Positions 12,591 through 25,365 of a stretch of 64,000 nt of DNA are shown here, piece by piece (the first letter of the stretch is position 1; each line of letters begins with the position of its first letter). Below the pieces are notes generated by a model. That model ran no database searches, was not told where the DNA came from, and was given only the letters and a program-made list of their open reading frames with translations. The translations under genes were made by a program, and so were the position numbers. Source of the DNA: Epiperipatus broadwayi (lineage: Eukaryota > Onychophora > Udeonychophora > Euonychophora > Peripatidae); NCBI GenBank assembly GCA_028023455.1, contig JAQFVV010012497.1, forward strand, positions 3,036,001 through 3,100,000, written 5' to 3'.

Positions 12591-13340
12591 TCGCATATTT
12601 TAGTGGGAAATACTAAAGATGTATGGCTATCCTGAATAACATTGATTCTTAAGATAATCCCAACTTAGTTACTTAGACCAGGTTAAATGTTGATCTTTAT
12701 TATTATTTTATATAAACCTGTGGATTTGAATAGTTATACATATACATTATAAGTAAACAGTAGAATTTAACAGATTTATTTCTTTAGCAGGCTTTGTCTT
12801 TTTATTAATTGCAGATTTAAGTTTACTAATTATATGCATATTGAAATATTTAATTCTGATGACTATAAGTGTGTGACAAATTATTACATTTATAAATTCT
12901 GAGAAATGGATCATATTTCATTAATCAATTCAGTAATAGGAATAAGCCAAGCTGCTTATAAAGAAATATTGCTGTTTTAAAGAAAAAAATAGCAAATAAT
13001 AAAATCATGCAATATATATATATAATGAAGCAGGAAGTAAACATATTGATAAGAGGTTTTACAGGAATTCGTTGTATCTCTGCTTAGAAAGTGAGTGGAA
13101 GTAACTAAGCAATAGTGTTAAAATCTGAATAATGATGCCAGATTATCATCAGAAATAATAATGTCATTCCTGTAATTAAGTTTAATTCAGTACTTCAATC
13201 TGGGAAGATACATTCTTGTCTTTTATATCATTAATATATTTAGAATGAGCAAAAAATTATATAAAAAAGAAAGAATGGCAATATATATATAATAAATATA
13301 AATATATTACACAAAGCTATAAACTTCTAGCATTGTTATT

Positions 13341-13422
13341 ATAACAAGCAAAACTCTCTATACGTACTGCCACTCAGTGCAGTTTGAGCAAGCATAAGAA
13401 ATGGTGATCATGTGATGTTTAT
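13341..13422 (+). repeat. internally deleted family K foldback remnant
   Basis: The sequence aaaactctctatacgtactgccactcagtgca, typical of one family K arm, is joined directly to gagcaagcataagaaatggtgatcatgtga, which in 54787-54825 is the outer end of the opposite arm. Nearly all of the arms and the loop are missing, so the two outer ends are adjacent. This looks like a deletion derivative. Confidence 0.55.
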
Positions 13423-14264
13423 TAGCATTGTTATTATAAACAACTGAGCTGCTTTCCAGTTGCCACAATTTAATACATTTTTTCTAGCACAATGTTGAGT
13501 AATCAGTGTTATTATTTAAGATGAACAGTTTAATAATTTGTAGTTATAAAACTGCAGAAATGGATTAAACATGAATTATTCATTAATGAGTAAGGGTATA
13601 TTACTGTTTAAATATTTACATTAATAAAATGAAGTTAAAAAAAAAAAAAATCTAGCATGAAAAAGTAGAAATTATTGATTGTTCATTGAGGAGATTAAAA
13701 TAAACAATTAAAAAAAAAACATTTATGAATTTAAAAACTGCCTACAATAATACTATTATTTTGTATAATGTTTATTTGAGAGGGTTTAAAATATACCAAG
13801 TTGTTAAGACAAAGCTTGTGATAAGCCAATGCTTGAAGATAAGTGAATAATTCATTTAAATTATTAATAAATAAATAAAAAACTAATAAGTTATCCATTT
13901 GCAAAAAAGAAAAAAAAATTAAAAATGAATTATTTTATAGAGAAGAAAAATACCAAAATAATTATAACTAACTGGTAGAAAATCAAATTGAGATATATAG
14001 TTTAATGATATTTATATAATAAATAGTATTTGCAGTTTTTAAGGATTGACAAGCTATATCGTAATGTATAGAAAGTAAGTCATTTTGCAGTTAAGAATAT
14101 AGTTTAGCCACAGGCGTAGTGTAAACTAATATATAAATTAGCCAAGAAATTTTATTATACACCTGATTAAATATAGTAAGCAAAGAATAGTAACTTATAT
14201 TATTTGTTTATTGTGTGGTTTTATTATAAGACAGAGAATTCATACAAAATAGAGATTGGATTAT

Positions 14265-14402
14265 ATACAAATAGATAGAGATATACATAGAGAGAGATAT
14301 ATAAAGATATATATATAAAGAGAGAGATAGAGATATGTAGAAAGAGATATATACATATAGAGGGGGGAAAGGAAAGAGAGAGGGAGGGGGAGAAAAGAGA
14401 TG
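14265..14402 (+). repeat. purine-rich GA/TA microsatellite tract
   Basis: About 140 bp of interleaved GATA and GAGA units is followed by aggggggaaaggaaagagagagggaggggg. The strand is almost pyrimidine-free at its 3' end, a composition able to form triplex or other non-B DNA. No gene is associated beyond the host intron. Confidence 0.8.
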
Positions 14403-17400
14403 TAATTATTTAATATTCTTTGTTACCACTTGCAGAATAGCTTAGAGAAATCTTAGAAATTGTCTGCAATCAGATAAAGTGAAAATGCCCTATCATATAG
14501 CAATGATGGAGTGAAGCAAAAAAGTAAATATTTAGTGTCAATCAGCAGATGACATCAAATAAGATAAGCTACACCAAGTAACATTTCAATAACTGATAGT
14601 AGAATGGGTCCAAAGCTTGAGATTATAAAGATTTTGCTATTTTTTTTATATTTAAGAGTTTTAAGTAACGTATACTGTTTACATTAAGATAACCCATCTG
14701 GTTTGCACATGTTGCACTATGTATTTGAATTCAGATAGTCTGATGTTTTGTACGTCTTAGAATTACAATACACTATTAATTCTTTTTACTTATTAATTGC
14801 CACCCAGATCTCTAGAAAAAGAGTGAAGAAAAAGGTTTGATATATGAAATTCATTTTAAGCACATATGTATATATATGAAAAATATTATCAGGAGTGTGT
14901 TTCAATTTCTTTTCCCCAAGAGGCAGAATAATGAAACAGATTGGTCCCATGGCACGCAATATAATATGTATAGATGCACATATATTTAAAGCTTAAAAGA
15001 AAAAGTCAAAATGAAAAGACAAAATTTATCTATATAATTATTTAAAATAAAATCTGGAATAACCTAAATATTGATTAAATAATATTATTTCTTGATATTT
15101 TTGAAAAATTATAAATAATTTAAAATTAAATATAAAACTTTTGTTGCAACAAAGAAATACTTTTTTTTTGTCTAAAACAACTTTTTTTAAAATAATGCAT
15201 AGGCAATTAAAAATTCTAAACTGTTTTTATTTAGAGGATTGAAAAAAAAAATCTTTATAATTAAAATCTGTTTTGGGTTTTGAAGAAAATACATTCAAAA
15301 AAAAAAACAGCAGAACAATTGGAATTTAACTGTAATTTTGTCTCTATTATTCAAAAAAAAAAAAAAAACCTAATGCTAAGCCTTTTGTTTATAAATTCCA
15401 TAATATCTAATATGAATAGTACTTCAGTTTAACTACAGAGGATTATTATAGAATAGTCAGATTAAAAAAAAAAAGAGGTTTCAAGTCTCCACTTTGGTTG
15501 AGTTTGAATTCCATCAGAAGTAAAGCACAATGGTTTATAGATTAATATGTGTGCAGTAGACACTGCTTGCTGTAGTTGAAATTGGGAAATTATGAAAACA
15601 GAATTGAATTTATGATCACTAACATTTATCTTGTCTATGTGGAAGCTAAGGTATATTATATCAGCAATCTATACAAGAAACAGCCTAATATTAAGATTCC
15701 AATTATGTGCCACTTTATAGATATAGAATCAGACAAAAGAGGTCTATTGTCACTGATATATATATATATATTGTCCATGTGCGAGATTTATTTAGCATGC
15801 ACATGGAAGTACAGATGAAAATGATAACTATTAGCAATACTGTACATATTATAGTTAAATACAACGCTAAAGGATGAAATAAAACATCTATTCTACCAAA
15901 GTCACTTCACTTCAACTTGTTTTTTTTTTCTTTACAAAAAAAGCAAAATTTCTTACAATAACTGGAGATAAAACAATTTTTGAGTAAAGTGAATAAATTA
16001 GTCAACTAATGAAAAAAAGACTGACTAATAAAACTTCCAGATATGGTTAAAAGCCCCCAGAAGATACAAATTCTAGGTATATACTTTTTACATTTTGTTA
16101 TGTCATTTGTAAAAGATTTATTTTAGAATTAGAAAAATATAATAAAATTGTTGATTTTGGGATATTACATATTGCATAATTAGATTACAATCTGGCTTAA
16201 AAGATTAAAGAAAATTAAGATTAATAATTGAAATATTTTATTTTTATATTAAAATACTCATGTGTTTATTTGATACCCGTTACAATTTATATGTAAACTA
16301 TAATTTAAATAATGTTATATGTATAGTTTGTTGTCAATCTATGAAAATAATATCTATCATTTTTTTTGTAAGTCATAATCAAAATGATCTATTTATATTG
16401 CAGAGTATTTATCAGAAGTTTTATTTAATGTTATTATTAATTAATTAATAAATTTACTAATCATTATTTTAATTTATTACAGTAACACTAAAGTAGATTA
16501 AGTATTGAGTGTAGGCTTTCACAAAGCTAGTTTTATACTAAGGGGAAAGGGGATTTATTTATGTGACAGTCTATATAACTATCTCTAAAAATATTTATAT
16601 GGTGTTAAAATAATGAAATTCACCTTTAAAATTCATTCATTTTATATCTATGTTTTATGATAATAATGATTAGTTTATTGGTGGCCAGTATACTACACAC
16701 ATGTTACCTGATGACTCAGAGCTTAGACTACGATCAGCACTGATATAAAGATCCCAATATTTTTTTTTAAATATGTTTAATTTCAGTTATTATATATATA
16801 TATTTTTTAAAGTGTCATGAAATAGGAAATATTGATAATTGTTTTTTTAAAATATTATATCCCAAGTTTGGCATTGGTTTGATGATGATTAGCTTAAGAT
16901 TTTATAATATGCCTCTTTTAAATCCAGTCACAAAGGATAACTGTTGAGTATTGAATAGCAGTTATTGCTGGTAATACTATATTTATTATTTATATTTGAT
17001 CTGTTGATAATCTGACCATCCCCCCCAATATTTATTATAAAAAAAAAAAACCCTATCAATTATTATTTCCATATAATCCATATTAAATCTCTTGTTTCAT
17101 ACCATTATAATATATAAACATGTACAAACCTCTTGAATCATACTTCTTGAAATTCAGACATTACATTTTTTCACAAAGGGCATTGCTGAAATAACCTAAT
17201 ATTTGGGAGGGTGATTTGTCATTTTTATGAACATATAAATATGTATGTGTCATATAATTGACTTTTTATATGTGTAATTATTTTTCAAATCAATATATAA
17301 TCAATTTTTGAAAAATAAAATCTGTTTTCAGAATAAACTGTATGATGTATTTTAAGTTCTTTGTTTGAAGGTAGACTGAGATAATTAGGCAACAGAGTAC

Positions 17401-17751
17401 TGTGACCAAGTGATAGTATTTGATTAACTGTTATTAGTATGTAGATGCAATTGCTGGCCACCTCCTTAATATAAATTTAGTATTTCAATATTTAAAGCTA
17501 TCATGAACTTTAATGATTCATTACATCATTTAAAAACTAAAATATTTCCCTTTTTAACAAATCAAATTCGAATGTTATACATAATAATATTTTCAAATAC
17601 GGCATTATTATTTCAAGATTTTATTCCTATGTTGCAATTTTCCATCCGGAACAATATATGCTCTTCCATATTGTCAAACATCATTCTTACTATCCCAATT
17701 TCCATAATTATCTATTTAAGAATATTCTTTGCTTCCTAATCCCAATATATA

Positions 17752-18048
17752 TATATAATTGAATATTTATAAACACAGTAATTAGATAATTAAAAATTTT
17801 ATCCACTCAGGAGCACTTTCGATTATCCTAGTAATCTTTGTCAACAAACACTTTGAAAGGCTAATCTTCCCACAATTCCATGATCTTAACATTTGCTGCC
17901 TGCCTGTTGGTTAATATCACAGAATTGTGGGAAGGTTAGCCTTTCAAAGTGTTAGTTGACAAAGATTGCTAGGATAATCAAAAGCGCTTCTAAGTGGATA
18001 AAATTTTTAATTATCTAATTACTGTATTTATAAATATTCAATTATATA
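17752..18048. mobile_element. foldback MITE, 133-bp arms and 31-bp loop
   Basis: Bases 17752-17884 and 17916-18048 are inverted copies of each other with only scattered mismatches, separated by a 31-base loop (17885-17915). The arms begin tatataattgaatattta and include gattatcctag, aatctttgtcaac, aacactttgaaaggctaa and cttcccacaattc. The flanking bases are TA-rich, so the target duplication (perhaps TA) cannot be read. A non-coding hairpin of this size with such similar arms is a MITE or foldback transposon, relatively young to judge from the arm identity. It lies inside the last WDR91 intron. Confidence 0.85.
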
Positions 18049-18748
18049 ATTAGGTATATTGCTTTGAAAAAAAAAAAAGACATCAAATAATATTATTACA
18101 TATATATATAGAAAGAGAATATCAAACAGTATTGCAATTTTTATCATACTTCATAGTTTTGAACTACTTAAAACCACTATCATGAGACTTATTTGCATTT
18201 AAATTTATACTTATCATTTTTTAATTTATTCTTCCTCACAAAGTCTTCTCTATTGAGATATTCTCTATATATCTAATATCAATTGTTTCTCAATTTCATA
18301 TTTTCCATTTTATCCTTACACAACCTACATTACTTTAGTTATTCATTCTTGCACTAACCTGCACAGATCATGCTTTAAATAATAAACTATTGCCCATTCA
18401 CTAATGTATACCAACATCAATCATATAGCTTGCCTTACATTTTTTCTTCAATATTTCTATCACCTCATCAAGTATCGTAAATTACTTATTCTCCAGTCCT
18501 AATTTTCATACTTATTTGTCCCCAGAATTTTCTGCATCCACCCTATTTCCTGAACACATACATAAAAGTTGCTATTAAATAAACAAGAAAATTTTGCTAC
18601 TTTCATACAGGATGTAATATAAAATGTTTTCTTTTTATTAAAAGAAACCAGAAGTTTCTGTGCATAGGCTATATGCCCATAAAACCTAAATATTCATTTC
18701 CTCCAAACTTCACATGATCACCATTTTTTATGCTTGCTTACAACTGTT

Positions 18749-19058
18749 ATAAAAACAGACAAAACTCTAAATATGTCTTACCACTCAGTGCAAGCCAGAG
18801 TAATCAATGGAAGTCAGAAAGCTTGTGCATAAAATCCCATCACCCCCAGACTAGTATCTGGTTTGTGGCCTCAGATCTGGGTGCAGTGCTCTCAGATCCA
18901 AGGCTCCTCACTGATGAAGGCCACAAGCCAGAAATTAATCTGGGGATATTGGATAAGTAAGCACTAGCTGGGGATTTTATGCATGTCTTCTGGTATCCAT
19001 TGATTATTCTGGCTTGCACTGAGTGGCAATACGTACAGAGAGTTTTGCCTGTTTTTAT
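18749..19058. repeat. family K foldback element, both arms
   Basis: The left arm, from aaaaacagacaaaactct through cactcagtgcaagccagagt and gtgcataaaatccc, recurs inverted on the right as ggggattttatgca, ctggcttgcactgagtgg and agagttttgcctgttttt. The loop contains gtgcagtgctctcagatcc, also seen in the other copies. The two overlapping frames at 18730-18960 and 18840-19094 are opposite-strand readings of this repeat and not genes. Confidence 0.75.
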
Positions 19059-20893
19059 TTCCTCCAAACTGCTTATAGATTCTAAAAAGCACATTTATTT
19101 TTTACTCCTTATTATCCAATTATTTCTTTAATCTAGGTCCGTCCCCCCCAATATCTCATTTTAATAAAATCTACTTTAAAACTTGAGATATGCAAGTTAA
19201 TATGAAAAAATATAAGAAAAAAACAAATTTATATTTAATATCACTAGAATCATAGTGCAGAATAAAACCTCGCAGTTGAGAGTGAATATATGATAGCGGA
19301 GAAATATTTAAATTTGTCCCAGTATGCAAATTATATATTCCATTTATTTGATAGTGGGAAGCAAGAGTTATTTCTATTAATTAAATATGCATCCCTTGCA
19401 ATTGCCTATGCCTCGTTAAATTTCTCTCTGGGAACACTGTTTTAACATTAGAACAAGAAAAGATGTGTCCAGTAGCCATCTCAGGTTCAACAAAGATAGA
19501 CTTGCACATCTCAAGTTTTTAATTATTATATAGCTATATGAAAAGAGCTTAATGTTTGATATTTAAAAGCTACTTTGAAAGTTCATTGTCCTGTCCTCAT
19601 AGCTCCCAATTGTGCTACAAAGATCTAAAACAAATCATAAAATCCCTACCTCTTTTATTTTCTTTAAATTTCTCCCACTCCTAACTGTGTAGACCATCAT
19701 CAAATGAAAAATCTATAGATTTTCATATTATATTTCCAACTTTACACCTAAAAAATTCAAATAAGCATATAAAAGCCTACTATTTTAAATAGAAAAAAAA
19801 AAAGGCATTTTTCTCCTCACTTCAATCTTAACAATTGTAAATCCATGCATTACCATGTTAGATTTGGTTATTTTTTCTTTGATAGGAAAGTGAATTATTA
19901 ATATTAAAGAAAGTAACCTACACAAAAGATATGATGTTATGAATGGTAGCAAGTGTTGGCGGTGACATTTTAGAAGTACTATTTAAAAATTTTTAAGCAG
20001 TGAAAAAAAAAGCTTCACATTTTTTATTTCTATTTGTGTTTAATATTTTTGGTTTGAAAAATGTTATAAATTAATTATTAAAATTATTCTTAATTTGTTC
20101 TTCATTATTTACAATCATAACTGGCAATTAGTTTATATTTCAAAATCAACATTCTTCTCTATTGGATTTTCTAGCTTGGCAGCCTTTTCTTTGAAACTTG
20201 CTCAGAAAACTTTAATAATTCATTTAATATATATTTCTAGGATACCAATGCTTCCATTTTACTTTCCAGTTTATAAAAAACCATTGCCCACACTTTCAGT
20301 TTGTCTGGGAAGCCAGTTTACATTACGTCAACTACTCTAAAAACATTAATCATCTTTTTATTTCAAGACTGTCAAAACAAATTCTTACAATAAAATTTTA
20401 AAATGCTGCTAACTTTTGCAATAAAAACTATCAATAATCAGAAAAGATATTATTAAACCCAAAACCTTAAATGCCAAGCTGTTCAATTTGAGAATAAAAT
20501 TATGCAAAATTATAATAGATAAATACTTTCAAAAAATGGTTCCAATACTCAGTTTACAATCCAAATCACAAACATAAGGATCTGATATGAAAACACAGGT
20601 GAATTTTTAGAATAATTAAAGATTACTATATATATAATAAAATATATTTATTAATTTTAAATTTATAAGAATAGATCAATTTCACAAGATTATATTCAGA
20701 AATAAAATATTTGAATATCTAGTACATATATGATTTACTGTGTTAAAAAAAATATATTAAGTTTAATACTTTTTAATAAATGCTGATGATAAACTACCAT
20801 TTGCAACTTTAGCAAAATAAAATAATATATCAGTACCGAAAAAATAGAAAACACAATATGAATGAATTATATTAAAAAGTATAGCCTAAATAC

Positions 20894-21091
20894 CTGATAA
20901 ATGACCCCTTCAGCTGGTCCACATGTTAAAACATATTTCCCTTCAGAATCAAAGGCAAATAGTTTTCCAAGTGGTTTCTGAGACTGTTTCACACCAGATG
21001 CTCCTGGGATGATGAAAGGTCCAATAGCACCTTCATGCAAATTAACTTCCATAATTTTGTAACCTGTTTTCATAGCATTCCACTGAATGAA
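20894..21091 (-). CDS. wdr91: WDR91 coding exon (penultimate blade)
   Basis: This 198-nt exon encodes 66 residues in phase 0 at both ends. It starts after TTTTTTTCAG with FIQWNAMKTGYKIMEVNL and continues to GPFIIPGASG, LFAFDSEGKYVLTC and EGVIYQ before GTATTT. Vertebrate WDR91 has FIQWN, a GPF(V)LSG segment, the FAFDSEG.Y(M)LTC core and GGVIYK at the same places, which makes this exon the clearest diagnostic of the gene. The long loop containing GVKQSQKPLGK is lysine-rich and more variable. No frameshift or stop interrupts it. Confidence 0.95.
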
Positions 21092-24000
21092 CTGAAAAAA
21101 ATACAGTAGAATATAAAAAAAACTACACAACTTATTTTAATTATAGCATTTTGAAGTAAATTTAGTGTACAAATTAATCAAAAACTAATTAGCTGATAAT
21201 AATTTAAGTTCTTCTATACATGCATACATTCACATTGTAGATATAATTCATTTTTGAAAAACCATTTTTTTGAAGATCACTTAATATTCTGATTTTCTTC
21301 TGTTATCTCTCTTCTAATGAATATATTAACAATAGCTTTCTACTATAATCGTTTTAAAATACTTTAATTAGTATTTTCTTATTTGTAAAACGTATGTATT
21401 TATATTTCTTTTTCATTTCATCATCCCTCCCCCAATCCATTTTAGTATTTTATATTCCCAAACTTTTTTTTTTTTATCAAATTTATTCTTATGTCTTGCT
21501 CTCTCTCCTTCTGACCATTCAGATTTCTGCTTTATATACTGCTACATTACAAGCAAAACATTCAACAAAACTCTCACAAAAAATGGAATTCTTTCTTATA
21601 CTAGTCCATTTCCTTACTAAAAATAAATTATTATATTATTCTTTTGACTATAACTATTAAAAAATTAACTTTCTAAATCACTATATGAATTTCTTGTCCA
21701 ATTAACATTTATAATCATACACTCTTCAATTAATTTCATAAGTATCTGTGAATTTATTTTTATTTAAAATCACTTATCCATTATATTATTAACTTTTATT
21801 CTTTTACTAAGATTAGTTTGTAAAATGCCTGATACACTGTTCATCTTCATCTCTGACTAAAAATTTCTTTAATGAATTATCCAAAATTTACAATATATTA
21901 AACCAATAATTTTGCCTCAAATCTATCATTTTTGTAACTAAATCTTTTATTCTAATAAATTTATTTTGTGATTTAAATACAAATTCATATTTTTTTTATA
22001 TTCATTCTATATTTTTCTTTCTAGAAATAGTCACTAATATAATTAAATAATTATGTTGATATTTTTCCTCATGATAAAACAAATCATACTCCTATTCCTC
22101 TTCTTTTAGTTCTTTCTAACTTGCAGAATTGCTTTATTTAAAAAAAAAAAAACAAAGCAAAAAATGTATTCAGGTAATTAGAAATACATCCATTTTCATT
22201 ATAAAGTTTATTCATGGATTAGCTAATATGGTCGTAGAGATTTAAATTTTTTATACTTTATCTTTCTCTCTGTCTTTTTCTTCTTCTTCTAGAGTTAGAT
22301 ATTCATAGTTATTTACAAACAGCAATTAATGATGATGATGACTGATAGATGTTATTCTGTGAATATGGTATGTTACCATGACTATATGATGTTTTTTTCT
22401 CTCCATCACCATAAATTATGAAGTACGGTTACTGCAGTTAATAGTTTAAAAAATAGAATATTTCATTATAGTGATAAAACTATTACAACTAAATTAGTTG
22501 AATATGGAGCTATTATTTTGCCCAAATTGCTTTATGAAAATGAGATTCCGATCCTTTATTAACATTGACATAGTTATAAATATGATGGCAATAATGAAAA
22601 GACTAATAAATATTTTCTTCAGCATGCTGAATATGATAGTAGAGAGTTTCTTATAGCCAAATCACATCTTCATTGTAATGTACACAAGAATTAAACAAAT
22701 ATTAACACTACACACAAACATGATTTTTATGGGAGAGGAAACCTAAATTATATTACAAAGATATTATCAAACATACTAAAAGATATTATTTCAAAACATC
22801 AAATAAACAGACTAAAAGACCAGCATGTATATATATGTTAATTCTAATATTTTCACGGATAAATGATGACTTCATATTATTATTATATATATATTGATCC
22901 AATTATTGATCAATATTATACTGAATGAACTTATTATCAGCCTCCTTTAAACACATAATAAAACACAAACATACAAGACAGCAGCATAATATATAAAATA
23001 CACAGACCAAAGGACTAGTAAGGGATGTATATAATAATCCAGTTACTGATCAATATTGTGCTGGAAAAATGAAATTTTTGTTATCATGCTTAAACAGGGA
23101 AATGTTAGCATATTTTTAACATCAATTGTTATTAGATACATAATGGTATGTCAATATTTTGACAAGTTCTGACTCTGTAATATTTTCCATCCAGTTTGGT
23201 ATGTCATTGTGATTGGATAAAAAAATCTGAAGGTCAGAATTTGGTAATAGGTTTGATATGCCATTATATACTTGATAAGAATTGTTGTTAAGATATGCTG
23301 CCATCTAAATTTCATTCATCTGACACAATATTATTTTTATGATCAGATAAATAAATAAGAATGATTATTATTAGGCAAATATAATCATTTTGTCTATATT
23401 ATTGCATTAAAATTATATTTTAAGTAATCAAACTATACAAATTGATGATAGTGCGTGATTGTAGTAATGATTCAGTTAATGAGCAATAGTATACCAGATG
23501 AGTGAAATTTTTGTTACTATACTTAAACAAAAAGGTGTCAGCATATTTTGCCAACAGTTTCCATCCAGTAGATAACAGTATGCCAACATAATGAGGAGAC
23601 CTGAGTTTTCCATTTAGTATAATATAGATGTATATATCTCCATGGATTGGTTTGTACAGTCCACACAAACTAAACTTGAATATTTTATATTTTTTATTCT
23701 CCTGTAGTTAAACTATTCTCTTGTTTTTGAGTTGATGCTAATGGTGATTAATAGAAGAAAGTATAAAGTAATGAAAGACATATTAAAACAAAATCTAGTA
23801 TGCAGATTTAACAAAAGTGGGAAAATCAATGTCCTAAAGGAAAGAATTTCTACTGCAAGTGTGAAGAAATTAATGTGGATAAGCCATACAGTAAGATTTG
23901 GAAAAAACATTTGAATGTTTTTTAGTTAACATCACTAGTACTCAGATTAAATGTGTAAAGCCTCTTCTCAATAAATAAGATCTGAATAAACTTATCCAAT

Positions 24001-24304
24001 TCGTAAATCTAAATCTTCAAATAATTTATTATCAAAGTTGAAAAAAATATTTTTTTGCATACCCTATGCATTTATAAGAAACATACAAATAATAAAGTGG
24101 TAGAATTGAGACCCTTTTATTTTATTTTTTTGATATGCCAAGATTCATAGTTTTCAAATTTTATAAAACTTGAAGTATTCACAATGAACTTAAAAATTAA
24201 AATCAAATAAACAAAAACAAAAATATTATGATTATTAAAATATTCAATTAAAAAGTCTAAATATTAAATATAATAGTGACTAATGTATATAATATTTTAT
24301 TAAC
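21092..24304 (-). other. WDR91 intron, about 3.2 kb
   Basis: The donor is GTTA after 24305 and the acceptor is CAG before 21091. The contents are A/T-rich with pyrimidine-rich stretches near 21290-21500 and 22260-22290 and the direct repeat described at 22892-23630. The small frame at 21394-21660 is low-complexity and has no recognisable domain. Confidence 0.85.
22892..23630. repeat. direct repeats around an unidentified unit
   Basis: The word ccagttactgatcaatattg near 23039 heads a block (aaatttttgtt, cttaaacaggg, gttagcatattttt, ggtatgtcaa). The block recurs about 430 bp later near 23467 as cagttaatgagcaatagt, aaatttttgttactatac, gtcagcatattttgcc and agtatgccaac. A shorter third head (ccaattattgatcaatatta) lies near 22897. 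On the minus strand both blocks are partly open (23122-23304 and 23420-23668) and give related peptides in different frames, so they may be relics of one duplicated coding element. I do not recognise the protein. Confidence 0.45.
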
Positions 24305-24417
24305 CTTGCCATCACAGCCCATTGTGTAACAACTAGTTTCATCCGGACTGAACTGGACAGAATAAACTTCTCCTGAATGAGCCTGCCAACTTGCAATGCA
24401 ATCATAACATTTTAAAT
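24305..24417 (-). CDS. wdr91: WDR91 coding exon
   Basis: This 113-nt exon after TTATTTCAG completes an Asp codon begun in the previous exon and reads DLKCYDCIASWQAHSGEVYS, then VQFSPDETSCYTMGCDGK. It is a full WD40 strand set: the SW.AH.GEVYSV.FS segment is shared with vertebrate WDR91, and DETSCYTMGCDGK supplies the b-c turn. It ends in phase 0 with AAG before a GTTA donor. The next exon begins FIQW, giving the continuous DGKFIQW motif of the family. Confidence 0.94.
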
Positions 24418-24487
24418 CTGAAATAATAATTTTTTAAAAAAATATTCTATATAAAAGCACACAAAACTCAATAACTATTTTTCTTAC
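24418..24487 (-). other. short WDR91 intron (70 bp)
   Basis: A GTAAGAA donor lies at the high-coordinate side and an ATTATTTCAG acceptor at the low-coordinate side. It is the only short intron in this part of the gene; all others here exceed 3 kb. Confidence 0.92.
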
Positions 24488-24596
24488 CAAATAATCGGAC
24501 CATTCCATCTGCTCCTCCAGTTATAAGTAACTGGCCATTGTGATTGTGAGAAACACAATTAATTGGAGCAGGACTGGCTTCTAATAATAGTTGGCG
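24488..24596 (-). CDS. wdr91: WDR91 coding exon
   Basis: This 109-nt exon reads RQLLLEASPAPINCVSHNHN, then GQLLITGGADGMVRLF, and ends with the first base of an Asp codon before GTAAGAA. The segment PAPINC..HNHNGQLL(I)TG(G)ADG..RLFD corresponds to PIAINC..NHNGNLL(V)TGAADG.IRLFD of vertebrate WDR91. The acceptor is ATTTTAG. The LITGGADG turn followed by RLFD is a textbook WD blade, with Phe-Asp in place of Trp-Asp. Confidence 0.94.
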
Positions 24597-24859
24597 CTAA
24601 AATAATTAATAAATACATAAATTATTATAATCATTTTTTCTACAGATAAATACATGATAATCTATTACATATCCTGATAAATAATAAAGTAATACAATAA
24701 ATGAGTTTAGCATCCATTTAATGAAAAATAATATTTAATTGGCTAAATAAATTACCTATATTTACAATTCTATTGAATTCATGCTATAGTATATGGGTGG
24801 CTAATTCTTTATAGAAATACATCAATTTGTTTTACGTGTGTATCATACAACTTTTGCAT

Positions 24860-25365
24860 TACTATTCAATTTTTGTGTAAAATATAGTACTTTATAGATA
24901 AATAATATTTAGCATTTTTTTCATGAAATAATAATGTACTATAAAAAAAAAATTTAAATATTGCTTATTTTAATGAGATTTCTAAGATTATTTTGCTTTC
25001 ACTAGACTTTTAATGTTAGGACTTAAGTTTATAAACAAAAGAAGCAGAACATTTTTCAAACTTAAATCATCAGTTATGACTTCATTTTGCTTTTTAAAAA
25101 GTTCACGTTACAATAATTCATATGAAGAACAAAACTATAAGATAGAAGGATAAACAATTCCAAAATTAATATTAAAAACTATTACAAATTCACTCTAGAT
25201 TAATCAGTTCAAGATTAAAAAAATATCAAACAGTGTACTTGCTGATTAAAATTGGAGGACACTTTTTTTTGTAATTAGTAATTTGAATTTGCTATAAATT
25301 CTTTTTCTGAGTACAAATAAAAATTTTTTGATTATAGCATTATTTTTCAAGATCTAGGTTTACAT
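24860..25365 (+). repeat. dispersed repeat family E, copy 1
   Basis: About 500 bp align with 33052-33535 in the same orientation. Shared blocks in order include ataatgtactata, actagacttttaatg/ttcat, ggactt, agcagaacattttcaaa, gaacaaaactataa, aatttgaatttgctataaa and tttcaagatctag. Both copies lie in WDR91 introns 8.2 kb apart. No open frame spans either, and the element type is not apparent. Confidence 0.6.

Larger units (their letters stand above)
10009..20893 (-). other. WDR91 intron, about 10.9 kb, mostly repeats
   Basis: The donor is GTATTT after 20894 and the acceptor is CCAG before 10008. The intron holds the family C inverted cluster, a LINE C-terminus, purine-rich microsatellite DNA, a 297-bp hairpin element and a family K foldback element, each listed separately. 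Outside these, A/T-rich sequence at 10030-11030, 12600-13330, 14410-17750 and 19060-20880 holds nothing I could identify. Short open frames there (for example 15576-15818, 16260-16448, 20095-20340) show no domain and biased low-complexity composition. Confidence 0.85.

Noticed and set aside
12290-12596. Two minus-strand frames of 99 and 73 residues
   Set aside because: They are opposite-strand shadows of the LINE C-terminal fragment, which reads sensibly on the plus strand.
18730-19094. Opposing open frames of 76 and 84 residues
   Set aside because: They read the arms of a foldback repeat; similar frames recur in every copy of the family.
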